From positions 1-13,371 of the forward strand of contig JAFAGC010000090.1 of NCBI GenBank assembly GCA_023423065.1: a stretch of 13,371 nucleotides of DNA. Reading direction: 5' to 3'. The notes under the pieces were generated by a model. It was not told the origin of the DNA. It did not search any database and was given only the letters and a program-made list of their open reading frames with translations. Position numbers and translations under genes: made by a program. How positions within the stretch are numbered: position 1 is the first letter of the stretch; each line of letters begins with the position of its first letter. Shown here piece after piece: positions 7,078-13,371 of the stretch. The stretch is from Pseudomonadota bacterium (GTDB lineage Bacteria; Pseudomonadota; Gammaproteobacteria; Steroidobacterales; Steroidobacteraceae).

Positions 7078-7740
7078 ATGGCCACCCCCGCCCCCCGTAC
7101 TCGATCCCGCAAGGCAGCAACCGCGGCCCGGCCCTCCCCGTGGGCCGCCCGGCGGCGCCTGCGCGAGCACCACGCGCTCAAGCGCGAGGCGGTGATCCTT
7201 GCCGCGGCGCGGGCTTTCAGCACCCGCGGTTACCACAACACCTCGCTGGACGACCTCGCGGCCAGCCTCGAGGTGACCAAGCCGACGCTGTACCTGTACG
7301 TGCCGAACAAGGAGGCCATCCTGTTCGAATGTTTCCGGGCCGGCCTCGACCAGATCACGGCGACGCTCGACGCCTGCGAAAAGGCCGAAGGACCCGCGCG
7401 CGAGCGCCTGTTCGCGTTCATCCGCGGCTACGCCGCCGCGATTGTCGGCGACTTCGGGTGGTGCATGCTGCGCGCCGAGGACCAGCATCTCGGCGCCGCC
7501 ATGAGCAAACGCATCAAGCAGCTCAAGGCCGGCATCGATCGGCGGATGCGCGCACTCATCGCCGCGGGAGTCGCCGATGGCTCGATCCGCGAATGCGATT
7601 CCAAGATGACCGCGTTCGCGCTCGCGGGCGCGCTCAACTGGATGGGCCACTGGTACCGCGACGACGCCTCGCTGCGTCCCACGGAGATCGCCGAGAAATT
7701 CATAGATGTGTTCAATCGCGGCCTCCGCGGCCGCGATTGA
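7078..7740 (+). CDS. TetR-family transcriptional regulator
   Basis: The protein is 220 aa from ATG 7078 (ribosome site GGAGAG at 7062-7067). A basic N-terminal arm (1-34, many R and K) leads into the TetR DNA-binding domain at about 35-85. Its helix-turn-helix is TSLDDLAASLEVTKPTLYLY at 55-74, followed by the typical VPNKEAILFECF. The remainder (about 88-220) should be the helical ligand-binding and dimerisation domain; its ligand cannot be read, but the neighbours make an acyl-CoA likely. The gene heads the rightward series with the thiolase 14 nt downstream and faces icmF across 44 bp. The paired inverted repeats in that gap are its probable targets, so it may control both directions and itself. 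Confidence 0.92.
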   Translation: MATPAPRTRSRKAATAARPSPWAARRRLREHHALKREAVILAAARAFSTRGYHNTSLDDLAASLEVTKPTLYLYVPNKEAILFECFRAGLDQITATLDACEKAEGPARERLFAFIRGYAAAIVGDFGWCMLRAEDQHLGAAMSKRIKQLKAGIDRRMRALIAAGVADGSIRECDSKMTAFALAGALNWMGHWYRDDASLRPTEIAEKFIDVFNRGLRGRD

Positions 7741-7754
7741 TTGGAGAAAGAAAC

Positions 7755-8933
7755 ATGAGCAAGTCAGTGATCATCGCTTCCGCAACCCGCACCCCCATCG
7801 GCGCCTTCCAGGGCGTGCTCGCCCCCGCGACCGCGCCGCAACTCGGGGCCGCCGCGATCAAGGGCGCCCTTGTCGCCGCGGGCATCGCGGGCAACGAAGT
7901 GCAGGAAGTCATCATGGGCTGCGTTCTGCCCGCCGGCCTCGGCCAGGCGCCCGCGCGCCAGGCGGCGCTCGGCGCCGGCATCCCGACGGGTGTGCCCGCC
8001 ACCACCGTCAACAAGATGTGCGGCTCGGGCATGAAGGCCATCATGCTGGCCGCCGACCAGATCCGCGCGGGGGACGTCGCGCTGTCGGTGGCGGGCGGCC
8101 TCGAGTCGATGAGCAATGCGCCCTATCTACTTCCCAAGGCGCGCGCCGGCCTGCGGATGGGAAATGCGGAGCTGCTCGATCACATGTTCTACGACGGCCT
8201 GCAGAGCCCGTTCGACGGTCAGCTCATGGGCTGCTTCGCCGAGAACACCGCGCAGAAGTATTCCTTCACGCGCGCCGAACAGGATGCGTTCGCGACCGAA
8301 TCGACGCAGCGCGCCGTCAAGGCCGTCGATTCCGGCGCGTTCGCGGCGGAGATCACGCCGGTCACGGTCAAGGGCCGCAAGGGCGAGACCGTCGTCGACA
8401 AGGACGAAACGCCGTTCACGGTGGACCTCGCGAAGATCCCGACCCTGAAGCCCGCGTTCCGCAAGGACGGCACCGTGACCGCGGCGTCATCGTCGTCGAT
8501 CTCGGACGGTGCCGCGGCGACGGTCCTGATGTCCGAAGCCGAGGCCAGGCGTCGCGGTCTCGAGCCGCTCGCGCGCATCGTGGGTTACGCGAGCTTCGCG
8601 CAGGAACCGGAGTGGTTCACGACCGCGCCCTCCGGCGCGATCCGGAAACTGCTCGCGCAGGTCGGCTGGAAGGCCGCCGACGTCAAACTGTTCGAGGTCA
8701 ACGAAGCCTTCGCCGCCGTGACGATGGCGGCGATGCGCGACGTAGGATTCGATCACGCCCGCACCAACGTGAACGGGGGCGCCTGCGCGCTGGGCCACCC
8801 GATCGGCGCCACCGGTGCACGCATCGTGGCGACGCTGGTGCACGCATTACGTGCGCGCGGCGGCGGCCGCGGCATCGCATCCCTTTGCATCGGCGGTGGT
8901 GAAGCGACGGCGCTCGCGGTCGAAGTGCCCTAA
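7755..8933 (+). CDS. Acetyl-CoA C-acyltransferase (thiolase)
   Basis: This is a 392-aa thiolase, the usual length, that cleaves a 3-oxoacyl-CoA with CoA or runs in reverse. Catalytic residues fall at the classic Zoogloea thiolase numbers: C89 (NKMCGSGMKA), N316 (VNEAFA), H348 (GHPIGATGARI) and C378 (CIGGGEA). Two departures stand out. Where acetoacetyl-CoA thiolases have His-Met-Gly near residue 156, this has Leu-Met-Gly (L157). The usual Asn in the TA(G/A)NAS block is Ser245 (TAASSSSISDG). These hint that the preferred acyl chain may not be plain acetoacetyl-CoA. Ribosome site GGAGAAAG (7743-7750) lies 4 nt before ATG 7755. It follows tetR by 14 nt. The likely role is the last thiolytic step for acids fed in by IcmF, or 2-methylacetoacetyl-CoA cleavage in isoleucine breakdown. 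Confidence 0.93.
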   Translation: MSKSVIIASATRTPIGAFQGVLAPATAPQLGAAAIKGALVAAGIAGNEVQEVIMGCVLPAGLGQAPARQAALGAGIPTGVPATTVNKMCGSGMKAIMLAADQIRAGDVALSVAGGLESMSNAPYLLPKARAGLRMGNAELLDHMFYDGLQSPFDGQLMGCFAENTAQKYSFTRAEQDAFATESTQRAVKAVDSGAFAAEITPVTVKGRKGETVVDKDETPFTVDLAKIPTLKPAFRKDGTVTAASSSSISDGAAATVLMSEAEARRRGLEPLARIVGYASFAQEPEWFTTAPSGAIRKLLAQVGWKAADVKLFEVNEAFAAVTMAAMRDVGFDHARTNVNGGACALGHPIGATGARIVATLVHALRARGGGRGIASLCIGGGEATALAVEVP

Positions 8934-8961
8934 TGCACGCGCCATTCGATATGCTTGGCGC

Positions 8962-9729
8962 ATGAAAATCTCGGATGCGCGCGCGGTCATAACGGGCGGT
9001 GCTTCGGGCCTCGGTAACGCCGTCGCCCGTCACATCGCCGCGGCGGGTGGCCGCGTCACGTTGTTAGATGTCCAGGAAGGGCCTGGTCTCGCCGCGGCCA
9101 ACGCCATCGGTGGCGGAACAACCTTCGCCAAGTGCGACGTGACCTCGGAAACCGAGGTGAATTCGTCGATGGAGGCGGCGCGCGCCGCGATGGGCGGCAT
9201 CAACCTGCTGGTCAATTGCGCCGGCGTGATCGGCGCGGGGCGTGTGCTCGGCAAGAACGGCCCGATGGCCGGCGACTTCTTCGCGAAGGTCGTGCACATC
9301 AATCTCATCGGCACGTTCCTGTGCGACAAGGCGGCCGCCGCGATCATGCAGGCCAACACGCCGAACGCCGAGGGCGAACGCGGCGTCATCGTCCACACCT
9401 CGTCGGTCGCCGCGTACGAAGGACAGATAGGCCAGGCCGCCTACTCGGCCACCAAGGCCGCGGTGGCCGGCATGACGCTGCCGATCGCGCGCGAATTCGC
9501 GCTGTTCGGCATCCGGGTGATGTCGATCGCGCCCGGGATCTTCGGCACACCGATGCTCGCGGCGATGCCGCAGGACGTCCAGGATTCACTCGGCAAACAG
9601 GTCCCCTTCCCGCCGCGCCTCGGCCGGCCCGAGGAATACGCGGCGCTCGTGCAGACCATCTGCGAGAACGCCTATCTGAACGGCGAGACGATCCGCCTCG
9701 ACGGCGCGATCCGCATGCAACCGAAATGA
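8962..9729 (+). CDS. Short-chain 3-hydroxyacyl-CoA dehydrogenase, HSD10 type
   Basis: The 255-aa short-chain dehydrogenase has cofactor motif TGGASGLG (11-18), D36 favouring NAD over NADP, NCAG at 85-88, and catalytic S148, Y161 and K165 (YSATK). The segment VAAYEGQIGQAAYSATK and the ending NGETIRLDGAIRM are characteristic of type II 3-hydroxyacyl-CoA dehydrogenase (HSD17B10-like). That group oxidises 3-hydroxybutyryl-CoA and 2-methyl-3-hydroxybutyryl-CoA. It should supply the 3-oxoacyl-CoA used by the thiolase just upstream. ATG 8962 has no clear ribosome site; a 10-codon reading frame in the 28-nt gap could couple its translation to the thiolase. Its TGA overlaps the ATG of the ETF-QO gene. 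FabG-type reductase is less likely because of Asp36 and the C-terminal motif. Confidence 0.9.
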   Translation: MKISDARAVITGGASGLGNAVARHIAAAGGRVTLLDVQEGPGLAAANAIGGGTTFAKCDVTSETEVNSSMEAARAAMGGINLLVNCAGVIGAGRVLGKNGPMAGDFFAKVVHINLIGTFLCDKAAAAIMQANTPNAEGERGVIVHTSSVAAYEGQIGQAAYSATKAAVAGMTLPIAREFALFGIRVMSIAPGIFGTPMLAAMPQDVQDSLGKQVPFPPRLGRPEEYAALVQTICENAYLNGETIRLDGAIRMQPK

Positions 9730-11342
9730 ACGCACCAGGTCCCGCGCAACGAGACGTCATGGAATACGACGTCGCCGTCATCGGCGGCGGCCCGGCCGGG
9801 CTCGCGACCGCCATCCGGCTCAAGCAGCGCAAACCCGGGTTGACGGTGTGCGTGCTCGAAAAAGGCTCGACCATCGGCGCGCACACGCTGTCCGGCGCCG
9901 TGATGGAACCCGGACCGCTCGACGCGCTGCTGCCCGAGTGGCGACAGGCACCGCTGCCGATCCGCGTACCCGTCGTGCGCGACGAGTTCCACTGGCTGTC
10001 GCGCAAGGGTGCGACGAAGATGCCGTGGATCCCGAGCTACCTGCGCAACGAGGGCAATTTCATCGTCTCGCTCGGGGGGCTCGTGCAGTGGATGGCCACG
10101 CAGGCCGAACAACTCGGCGTGGACGTCTTCCCCGGGTTCGCCGCCGCGTTGCCGCTGTTCGACGACGACGGCTCGGTCGCCGGCGTGCAGATCGGCGACA
10201 TGGGCGTGCAACACGACGGCGCGCGCGGCCCTAACTACATGCCGGGCGCCGAGGTGCGCGCGCGGCTCACGGTCATTGCCGAGGGCTGCCGCGGCAGCCT
10301 CGCGAAGGTCCTGATCAAGCGTTACAAGCTCGACGCGAACGCGGACCCGCAGGTCTACGCGCTCGGCATGAAGGAGTTGTGGCAGTTGCCGCCGGGCCGC
10401 GTCTCGCCCGGACTCGTGCAGCACAGCGTCGGCTGGCCGCTGGATCCCAAGACCTACGGCGGCAGTTTCGTCTATCACCTCAACGACGATCGCGCTTACG
10501 TCGGCTACGTCACGGGCCTCGACTACCGCGATCCGCGCTTCTTTCCGTTCGAGGCATTCCAGCAATTCAAGCATCACCCGCGGATGCACGAATTCCTGAA
10601 GGGCGGAGAAATCCTCTCGGCCGGCGCGCGCTCGATCGCCGCCGGCGGCTTCCAGTCGCTGCCCAAGCTCGAGATGCCGGGCGCGGTGCTGGTCGGCGAC
10701 TCGGCGGGAACGCTCAACGTTCCGAAGATCAAGGGTATTCACCAGGCGCTGCGTTGCGCGATGGCCGCGGCCGATTATTTCGCCGAGAACGACACGAGCA
10801 TCGGTTTCGACGCCGTGTGGCGCAAGACCGAGGCCGTGGCCGAGTTGCACGAGGTGCGCAACATCAAGCCCGGGTTCAAGCGCGGCCTCAAGCGCGGCAT
10901 GGTCAACGCGGCGATCGAGAGCATGCTGTCCGGCACGACTCCCTGGACGTTGCGCAACACCGAGACCTGGCCGCTCGAGAAGCTGGCCGATTACGAGTCG
11001 CCGGACCGGCACTGGGTGCAGCGCGACCTGCCGCCGCGCGACCGGCTGTCGTCGGTGTTCTTCTCGGTCACCGCGCACGACGAAGTGCAACCCGTGCACC
11101 TCAAGGTGCGCGACCGGAACATCTGCGCCACCACCTGCGCCGTGGAATACGGCAATCCGTGCACCCGCTTCTGCCCGGCCCACGTCTACGAAATGGTCGA
11201 CGACGGCGCGGGCGGCAAGAAGCTGCAGATCAACGCGGCCAACTGCGTGCATTGCAAGGCCTGCGACATCAAGGACCCGTACCAGATCATCGACTGGACG
11301 ACGCCCGAAGGCGGCTCCGGTCCTAACTACCAGCTGCTGTGA
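9726..11342 (+). CDS. Electron transfer flavoprotein:ubiquinone oxidoreductase
   Basis: ETF-QO (538 aa) takes electrons from reduced ETF, loaded by acyl-CoA dehydrogenases, and passes them to membrane quinone. FAD-binding GGGPAGLATA is at 20-29, and a second flavin motif, VLVGDSAGTLNVPKIKGIH, lies in the middle. The C-terminal 4Fe-4S ligands are C483 (RFCPAHVYE), C507, C510 and C513 (NCVHCKACDIKDP), matching the order in the human enzyme. The protein ends PEGGSGPNYQLL. ATG 9726 overlaps the dehydrogenase stop as ATGA. ATG 9759 (MEYDVAVIGGG) is an alternative that removes 11 residues. No etfA or etfB is in the window, so the partner ETF is encoded elsewhere. It links the module's acyl-CoA oxidation to respiration. 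FixC is ruled out by the attached ferredoxin-like domain. Confidence 0.95.
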   Translation: MNAPGPAQRDVMEYDVAVIGGGPAGLATAIRLKQRKPGLTVCVLEKGSTIGAHTLSGAVMEPGPLDALLPEWRQAPLPIRVPVVRDEFHWLSRKGATKMPWIPSYLRNEGNFIVSLGGLVQWMATQAEQLGVDVFPGFAAALPLFDDDGSVAGVQIGDMGVQHDGARGPNYMPGAEVRARLTVIAEGCRGSLAKVLIKRYKLDANADPQVYALGMKELWQLPPGRVSPGLVQHSVGWPLDPKTYGGSFVYHLNDDRAYVGYVTGLDYRDPRFFPFEAFQQFKHHPRMHEFLKGGEILSAGARSIAAGGFQSLPKLEMPGAVLVGDSAGTLNVPKIKGIHQALRCAMAAADYFAENDTSIGFDAVWRKTEAVAELHEVRNIKPGFKRGLKRGMVNAAIESMLSGTTPWTLRNTETWPLEKLADYESPDRHWVQRDLPPRDRLSSVFFSVTAHDEVQPVHLKVRDRNICATTCAVEYGNPCTRFCPAHVYEMVDDGAGGKKLQINAANCVHCKACDIKDPYQIIDWTTPEGGSGPNYQLL

Positions 11343-12448
11343 AAGACACCGATGACGTCCTCGGCGCCCTCTACGCCCGGGAGATCGCCAAGCGCGGTTT
11401 CGCGGCCGACAAGGCCCAGCTCGCCGCGCTCAAGTCCCTCGAACGCCTGCGCGCCGCCCTGGCCGCGGAAGCTTCCGCGCCGCTCGGAAAGAGGCTGCTG
11501 CGCGGTCTGACGCTTTCGGGTAACGGCGCGCCGAAGGGCGTGTACCTGTGGGGCGGCGTCGGCCGCGGCAAGACCTGGCTCATGGATCTGTTCTACGCGT
11601 CGCTCACGTCGGGCGCGAAGCGCCGCACCCATTTCTACCGCTTCATGCACGAGGTGCATGCCGAGCTCAAGCGGCTCAAGGGCATGCAGTCCCCGCTCGA
11701 AGGCGTCGCCGACAAGGTCGCTAAGAAGGCGCGCGTCATCTGTTTCGACGAGCTGTTCGTGTCGGACATCGCCGACGCGATGATCCTTGCCGGCCTCTTC
11801 GATGCGTTGCTCAAGCGCGGCGTCGCGCTGGTGTTCACGTCGAACGTGAAGCCGAAGGATCTGTACCGGAACGGGCTGCAACGCGAGCGGTTCGTCCCGA
11901 CGATCGGCCTGATCGAAAAACACTGCGAAGTCGTCAACGTGGACGGCGGCGTGGACTACCGGCTGCGGCAGCTCATCGCCGCGCCCATCTACCTGCCGAG
12001 CGGCGATCCCGCCACCCAGAAGAAGCTCGAGGAGTTGTTCGACGACCTGTCGGACGAGGACGTCGAGAGCGGTCACGACATCAGCGTCAACAACCGCAAG
12101 ATAAAGGTGGTGCGGGAGAGCGAAAACGTCATCTGGTTCGAGTTCTCCGCGCTGTGCGAGGGCCCGCGCAGCGCCGCGGACTACATCGCCATCGCGAGCG
12201 AGTACCAGAGCGTGATCGTCGCCAACGTGCCGAAGTTCGGCGTGGATGCGGACAATGCCGCCCGGCGTTTCATCTCGGTCGTGGACGAGTTCTACGATCG
12301 CGGCGTGAATGTAATTATTTCAGCGGCCGCGCCTGCCGCCGAGCTGTACGCGGGCGAAAAGCTGAAATTCGAATTCCAGCGCACCACCAGCCGGCTCATC
12401 GAGATGCAGAGCGAGGAATACCTCGCCAGCGCGCATCGCGCGGCCTGA
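11339..12448 (+). CDS. zapE: ZapE/AFG1-family cell-division ATPase
   Basis: The 369-aa AFG1-like P-loop ATPase is related to E. coli ZapE, which associates with the Z-ring and affects FtsZ polymers under stress. Walker A is GGVGRGKT at 72-79 (K78), Walker B is VICFDE at 133-138 (D137, E138), and a sensor-1-like Asn is N169 in FTSNVKPKDLY. The C-terminus TTSRLIEMQSEEYL is typical of the family. Translation starts at GTG 11339, which overlaps the ETF-QO stop as GTGA; there is no recognisable ribosome site, and the nearby ATG at 11352 is out of frame. It therefore probably depends on translation of the preceding gene. Its link to the acyl-CoA genes looks positional rather than functional, although eukaryotic AFG1 acts in mitochondrial protein quality control. 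Confidence 0.92.
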   Translation: MKDTDDVLGALYAREIAKRGFAADKAQLAALKSLERLRAALAAEASAPLGKRLLRGLTLSGNGAPKGVYLWGGVGRGKTWLMDLFYASLTSGAKRRTHFYRFMHEVHAELKRLKGMQSPLEGVADKVAKKARVICFDELFVSDIADAMILAGLFDALLKRGVALVFTSNVKPKDLYRNGLQRERFVPTIGLIEKHCEVVNVDGGVDYRLRQLIAAPIYLPSGDPATQKKLEELFDDLSDEDVESGHDISVNNRKIKVVRESENVIWFEFSALCEGPRSAADYIAIASEYQSVIVANVPKFGVDADNAARRFISVVDEFYDRGVNVIISAAAPAAELYAGEKLKFEFQRTTSRLIEMQSEEYLASAHRAA

Positions 12449-12472
12449 CGCGCGGCCGGAGCGCGCCGCGCG
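12449..12472 (+). terminator. GC-only hairpin after zapE
   Basis: CGCGCGGC (12449-12456) pairs exactly with GCCGCGCG (12465-12472) around an 8-nt loop, beginning immediately after the zapE stop. A strong stem here could mark the end of the tetR-zapE transcript. There is no adjoining T-run (the nearest T-rich bases are near 12490), so intrinsic termination is doubtful. The rest of the 128-bp gap to 12576 shows no promoter or repeat I can support. Confidence 0.3.
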
Positions 12473-12576
12473 TCGACACATCCGGACCTATTTCTCAAAG
12501 TTCCGCGATTGTCCTTTCGACCCACTGCCGGACGCGAACCGGGCGTGATTCCATCGAGTCACCAGATAGCTCAGGG

Positions 12577-13335
12577 ATGGCAAGGATGCGAAAGCTACAC
12601 ACACTGCTCGCGATGCTGGCGCTGGCCGCGAGTTCGAACGTTCAGGCGACCATGGTGTTGTTCGATCCCGACGACTTCGACGCGGGCCGGGACATCTCCA
12701 GTGCGAATCCATACGTCACCCTCTCGACGTTCCGGTTCTACGACGACACCTCCTACCTTCCGACATTCGCCCCCGTATTCGTCTCGACCTGTTACGGCGG
12801 GAACGCCGACTGCGCCGTCACGGGCACGAAGGTGTTCGGCGACGGATTCGGCGGCATCGATCAATGGGGCGGCCTCGGCAGCTCGCTGCTGAATGCGAGC
12901 CAGTGTTTCGCCAGCCTGAACGGCGGCGCCGGGGCCTGCGCGGAGCGGTTCAACGTGATGCTGCTGACGTTCACCCAGCCGACCGACTTCGTCGAGCTTT
13001 CGGGCGCGTTCTGGGCACAGGACGACACGTACCTCTACGGCTTCGACGAAAACTTCAACCTCGTCGGCGGGATGACCCAGACTTTCGATTTCGCGCGCTG
13101 CTCCGGGCCTTCGGCCTGGACCGACTACTGCCAGGTGACCACGAGCCTCTCCGCGACGAGCGGCGACATCCGCTACGTGATCGCGGGCGGCTGGTCGAAC
13201 GGCACGTCGCTCGATCAACTGCGCTTCAACAGCGTGCCGGAGCCAGGCACGCTCGCGCTGCTCGCGGTCGGCCTGCTGGGCATCGCCCTCGCGCGTCGCC
13301 GGACGTTGAAGTCAGCGAGCCTGCGAGACGAGTGA
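12577..13335 (+). CDS. PEP-CTERM anchored exported protein, cysteine-paired
   Basis: This is a 252-aa secreted protein. A signal peptide covers residues 1-24 (basic MARMRK, hydrophobic core LLAMLALAA, probable cleavage after VQA). At the C-terminus VPEPGTLALLAVGLLGIALARRR is a standard PEP-CTERM sorting signal: PEP at 221-223, one hydrophobic helix, then an Arg cluster. Exosortase systems cut such signals and attach or export the protein, often in strains that make exopolysaccharide. The mature part (25-219) has six cysteines in three close pairs: C72/C79, C110/C121 and C175/C185. Its aromatic, Gly-rich beta-type sequence suggests a beta-sandwich fold, but I recognise no named domain. ATG 12577 is chosen; ATG 12586 is in frame 3 codons later. 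Neither has a well-spaced ribosome site. No exosortase gene is in the window. Confidence 0.88.
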   Translation: MARMRKLHTLLAMLALAASSNVQATMVLFDPDDFDAGRDISSANPYVTLSTFRFYDDTSYLPTFAPVFVSTCYGGNADCAVTGTKVFGDGFGGIDQWGGLGSSLLNASQCFASLNGGAGACAERFNVMLLTFTQPTDFVELSGAFWAQDDTYLYGFDENFNLVGGMTQTFDFARCSGPSAWTDYCQVTTSLSATSGDIRYVIAGGWSNGTSLDQLRFNSVPEPGTLALLAVGLLGIALARRRTLKSASLRDE

Positions 13336-13371
13336 GGCAAACAACTCGCGGGCGCGCCGGTGCTTCAGCAG
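13312..13371 (-). CDS. Possible C-terminal end of a gene entering from the right
   Basis: On the minus strand a frame is open from the window edge to a TGA at 13312-13314. It reads LLKHRRARELFASLVSQAR, which looks like a basic amphipathic helix of the kind that often ends a protein. It would converge on the PEP-CTERM gene and overlap its last 24 nt. Nineteen codons are too few to identify a family, and one of the other two minus-strand frames is also open across this edge. It is listed only because the last 36 bases are otherwise unexplained. Confidence 0.18.
   Translation of the reverse strand: MLKHRRARELFASLVSQAR

Noticed and set aside
5165..7195. 676-residue open frame on the plus strand, antisense to icmF
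   Set aside because: It is a mirror of a GC-rich coding strand, very rich in R, A, H and E with no recognisable domain, and it also runs across the divergent promoter region into tetR. icmF has clear motifs on the opposite strand throughout.
9672..11252. 526-residue minus-strand frame antisense to ETF-QO
   Set aside because: Composition is that of a shadow frame (runs of R, H, V, A, D, E) with no motif, while the plus strand carries intact FAD and 4Fe-4S motifs.
12449..12576. Sigma-54 promoter upstream of the PEP-CTERM gene
   Set aside because: Some PEP-CTERM genes are sigma-54 dependent, but no TGGCAC-N5-TTGC element is visible in this gap.
1..13371. Mobile element or attachment site linked to the recombinase at the left end
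   Set aside because: The recombinase is a housekeeping XerD by its motifs and C-terminus. No flanking tRNA, direct repeats, transposase or phage genes are present.

Overview
The window is GC-rich, tightly packed bacterial chromosomal DNA. The gene set suggests a gammaproteobacterium, perhaps near Xanthomonadales, Nevskiales or Steroidobacterales. The pointers are an E. coli-like XerD ending in HHPRG, a fused IcmF mutase, a ZapE/AFG1 ATPase and a PEP-CTERM protein. This placement is inference from remembered families, not from a search. No rRNA, tRNA, CRISPR array, insertion sequence or prophage was seen.

Layout. (1) 12-944 (-) is xerD, the chromosome-dimer recombinase, probably starting at TTG. 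It is divergent, across about 160 bp, from (2) 1105-1890 (+), a PlsC-type acyltransferase. That is followed by (3) a small four-helix membrane protein (1902-2342), (4) an ECF sigma factor (2398-2934) and (5) an overlapping four-helix membrane protein (2921-3574) that may be the sigma factor's regulator. (6) 3593-7033 (-) converges on this group and encodes the 1146-residue IcmF, with B12-binding, G-protein chaperone and acyl-CoA mutase domains in one chain. (7) A TetR regulator (7078-7740, +) is divergent from icmF across only 44 bp. That gap holds two similar 16-bp inverted repeats, which look like its operators. Behind tetR runs a tight, same-strand series: (8) thiolase (7755-8933), (9) HSD10-type 3-hydroxyacyl-CoA dehydrogenase (8962-9729), (10) ETF:ubiquinone oxidoreductase (9726-11342) and (11) zapE (11339-12448). 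(12) A cysteine-paired PEP-CTERM protein (12577-13335) stands alone at the right end.

Working together. Genes 6-10 read as a TetR-controlled module for short and branched acyl-CoA use. IcmF would interconvert a branched and a linear acyl-CoA (isobutyryl/butyryl-CoA in characterised IcmFs). The linear product would enter beta-oxidation, with the hydroxyacyl-CoA dehydrogenase and thiolase doing the last two steps and ETF-QO passing acyl-CoA dehydrogenase electrons to the quinone pool. The acyl-CoA dehydrogenase, enoyl-CoA hydratase and EtfAB are not here and must be supplied from elsewhere. The most unusual points are the mixed substrate-selectivity residues of IcmF (MCM-like Tyr590 with IcmF-like Gln794), its roughly 60-residue insertion, and the paired operator squeezed into the 44-bp divergent gap.
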